Made by a program: the position numbers and the translations under genes. A stretch of 6,044 bases of DNA from Oscillospiraceae bacterium (GTDB taxonomy: Bacteria > Bacillota > Clostridia > Oscillospirales > Oscillospiraceae). The stretch spans positions 1 through 6,044 of the forward strand of contig JAEEUX010000155.1 in assembly GCA_016290695.1 (NCBI GenBank). The letters run 5' to 3'. The notes below the pieces were generated by a model. The model was not told where the DNA came from and did not search any database. It saw only the letters and a program-made list of their open reading frames with translations. How positions within the stretch are numbered: the stretch's first letter is position 1; each line of letters opens with the position of its first letter. This document shows positions 4,255-6,044 of this stretch, piece by piece.

Positions 4255-6044
4255 TTACTTGCATAGATACTCAACTACCTTTTGTACGAAACGCTCGAGT
4301 ATAGCCGAGGTCTCGCCGCGAGTGGCATTGTTGTGAGGAGCAAAGCTTCCGTTTTCGAAGCCGTTGATAAGACCGAGGTCGGCGCAGATATCAACGGAGC
4401 CGGTCGCCCAGTCGCTTATTGCATTCTCATCCTTAAAGTCGCTGCGGTTATTGTTGGAGGCCTCAAGCTTCCAGCCGAGCTTTTCCATGCTGCGCGTGAT
4501 GAATACGCACATCTGCTCGCGGGTAACGGGGTCATCCTGTCCGAATCTGCCGTCGCTGTAGCCGGAGACTATGCCGAGCGTGGAGGCCCAGCTTACCGCG
4601 TCGGCACACCAATCGGCGGTGACGTCAGAGAAGGGAGCGCTGCCGGACTGCTCGGGGCTTCCGGCGACACGCCAGAGAACCGTTACGAACATCGCGCGGG
4701 ACATTGTCGCGTTCGGGGAGAACTTGCCGTCGCCCGTGCCGAGGAACATCTTGCGCCCGGTGACGAACTTGATGGAATCCTCACTCCAAAGCCCGACAAT
4801 ATCAGCAAAGTCGGTATTGGGAATGACTATGCGGTACGTTCCTTCCTCTGAAGCAACGTAGGAGGCGGTGCCGTTTCCGACGACGCCGAGGATATCGGCC
4901 TTCACCTTGCCGTTCTTATCCGTATACTCGACTATCATGCCGGGCTTTGCCTTTGAGGTATCGGCTATCATGAGGTTAATGTCGAAGCCTTCGGTGGTAA
5001 CGGTGCCGGCAGGCATTGCAACGGAGACCTTTTCGTTGGAGATGATGATCGGTGTCGTCGCGTTGGATTCGCGGATCTTAGCCTGGTCTGCGGCGCTGAG
5101 CGGCTCGCCGGCCTTAACGGTGAAGACAACGCTGCCGTTTTCGCTGAGCGAAATGTTGGATATGGAATCGGCCTTGGAATCCTCCTCGGAGCTGGGGTCC
5201 ACTCTCCTCGGGTTGGAATTAACCACAACGCTTATAACGTCGGCACCGTTCCAGTATGCGGGAGTGGCGTCATATTCGGCCTGAGAAACAGCCGTTACAG
5301 AGGCGTTGTATTCTGCAAACTTGGCTTCAAACTCTTCCTTGGCCGCATCACGGTCTGCTTCCTTTTCCTTGAGCTCTTCAAGCTTATCCTTCTTCTGCTC
5401 GGGATTGTCTTCTATGAACTGCTCAAGGTCAGTTACGGCTTTTTCCGCTGCCTTATACGCCAGATAGGCCAGGTCTGTTTCAGCGTTCTTGCTGATGATA
5501 TCGTTATTCGAAGCCACGTCTCCGTATACACAGCGGGCAATAACGAAGTAATCGCCGCCGACGAGTTCATCGAATGTGCGAGCCTGAGCATTGTCCTCCA
5601 GACCGTAATCGGCAAGGATCCAGTCTATTTCGTTCGGATTGTCCTTCGCGTACTTGTGGATAACTGCGATGAAGGGGGCCTGAGCTGCGTCGAGAGCCTG
5701 CTGCTTTGCGCTGAGCTCTGCGGCCTTCTCCTGCATCTTATCGGGATCTCCGTTAATGAGTTCGTTTAGGTTATAGAACTCTTTTTCAGCATCCTTGTAG
5801 GCTTTGACGGCGGGATCTTCAATAATGCTTTCGTCAAGCTTGTCAACGGAAATAAGGGCGAATTCGACAACGCCGGTAGAGCCGCCGGTACTTGTGATAA
5901 TCATTTTGCCGTCGGGTCTAGAAGGAGCGGTGGCATTGAGCGTTGTACTGTTAAGATCCAAACGGTCGTCCTCAACATTAATTCTAAGAACCGTTGTAGC
6001 ATGGGCTGCGGGAACGCTTGTGAGACCTCCGATACCGGTATCGG
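4255..6044 (-). CDS. SLH-domain cell-surface protein with duplicated helical module (N-terminus beyond right edge)
   Basis: The frame stays open from the right edge to TAA at 4255-4257, giving 595 residues; the true start and signal peptide lie outside, although an internal TTG at 5961 could be mistaken for a start. The C-terminus carries three SLH domains at about residues 412-462, 471-523 and 536-588 (for example FSDVTADWCADAVSWASTLG with DGRFGQDDPVTREQM). SLH triplets fold together and bind wall-linked polysaccharide, so this protein is exported and held non-covalently at the cell wall. The usual TRAE motif appears as SRAM, TREQ and TRGE. Residues 81-134 and 195-248 are two copies of a charged helical segment (19 of 54 identical without gaps). 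Each is bordered by a hydrophobic strand (VVEFALISVD, YFVIARCVYGD, DVISVVVNSN). A beta-rich region (residues 290-410) precedes the SLH part. Nothing enzymatic is seen; a structural or adhesive role is inferred. Confidence 0.88.
   Translation of the reverse strand, partial: DTGIGGLTSVPAAHATTVLRINVEDDRLDLNSTTLNATAPSRPDGKMIITSTGGSTGVVEFALISVDKLDESIIEDPAVKAYKDAEKEFYNLNELINGDPDKMQEKAAELSAKQQALDAAQAPFIAVIHKYAKDNPNEIDWILADYGLEDNAQARTFDELVGGDYFVIARCVYGDVASNNDIISKNAETDLAYLAYKAAEKAVTDLEQFIEDNPEQKKDKLEELKEKEADRDAAKEEFEAKFAEYNASVTAVSQAEYDATPAYWNGADVISVVVNSNPRRVDPSSEEDSKADSISNISLSENGSVVFTVKAGEPLSAADQAKIRESNATTPIIISNEKVSVAMPAGTVTTEGFDINLMIADTSKAKPGMIVEYTDKNGKVKADILGVVGNGTASYVASEEGTYRIVIPNTDFADIVGLWSEDSIKFVTGRKMFLGTGDGKFSPNATMSRAMFVTVLWRVAGSPEQSGSAPFSDVTADWCADAVSWASTLGIVSGYSDGRFGQDDPVTREQMCVFITRSMEKLGWKLEASNNNRSDFKDENAISDWATGSVDICADLGLINGFENGSFAPHNNATRGETSAILERFVQKVVEYLCK
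5299..5460 (-). repeat. Helical module, copy 2 (inside the SLH gene)
   Basis: This encodes AYKAAEKAVTDLEQFIEDNP followed by a Lys/Glu-rich second helix ending near FEAKFAEY. It aligns without gaps to copy 1 at 19 of 54 residues, with shared AYK-AEK, a central Pro, K--EL--K, DAA and final Tyr. The pattern suggests a helical hairpin with the turn at the Asn-Pro. Confidence 0.7.
5641..5802 (-). repeat. Helical module, copy 1 (inside the SLH gene)
   Basis: This encodes AYKDAEKEFYNLNELINGDP followed by a second helix with AAELSAKQQALDAAQAPF. It is the partner of copy 2; the copies start 114 residues apart. Divergence at 35% identity shows the duplication is old at the sequence level. Confidence 0.7.

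Noticed and set aside
4282..4851. Plus-strand frames opposite the SLH domains
   Set aside because: They are shadows of the SLH coding sequence on the minus strand, with no domain features of their own.
6029..6044. Perfect 16-bp palindrome at the right edge (CCGATACC/GGTATCGG)
   Set aside because: It lies inside the SLH reading frame, encodes ordinary residues and is cut by the window edge, so its extent and any function cannot be judged.

Overview
The window looks like a piece of a Firmicutes genome, probably a gut-type clostridium of the Oscillospiraceae/Ruminococcaceae kind. This is inferred from an S-layer-homology (SLH) surface protein of clostridial style, strong GGAGG-type ribosome binding sites, a secreted Calx-beta protein and an IS1634-like insertion sequence. 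No RNA gene or CRISPR array was seen, and the species cannot be fixed from sequence reading alone.

Layout, left to right. (1) Positions 1-1594, minus strand: the first 531 codons of a secreted Calx-beta/Ig-like surface protein that runs off the left edge. (2) 1709-1954, minus: a small DUF2442-type protein. (3) 1955-2280: AT-rich non-coding DNA. (4) About 2281-4087: a complete insertion sequence with imperfect terminal inverted repeats and one plus-strand transposase gene, 2421-4046. The transposase is longer than an ATG/GTG/TTG search would show: its N-terminal 99 codons are intact, but the codon at the expected start is ACG. (5) 4070-4255: two strong hairpins and a signal-peptide-like reading frame that is cut where the insertion sequence begins. 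(6) 4255-6044, minus: the C-terminal 595 residues of an SLH-anchored protein with a duplicated helical module; its start lies beyond the right edge.

Apart from the insertion sequence the genes all read on the minus strand, and two of them (plus the possible broken one) encode exported or wall-attached proteins, so the region reads as a cell-surface gene cluster into which a mobile element has inserted in the opposite orientation. The most interesting part is the control region of the element. A 26-bp near-perfect palindrome lies directly on the putative -10 box and ribosome binding site and is built from two inverted copies of the inner part of the terminal repeats. Together with the ACG codon at the start site, it suggests a transposase that is either strongly self-limited or already disabled.
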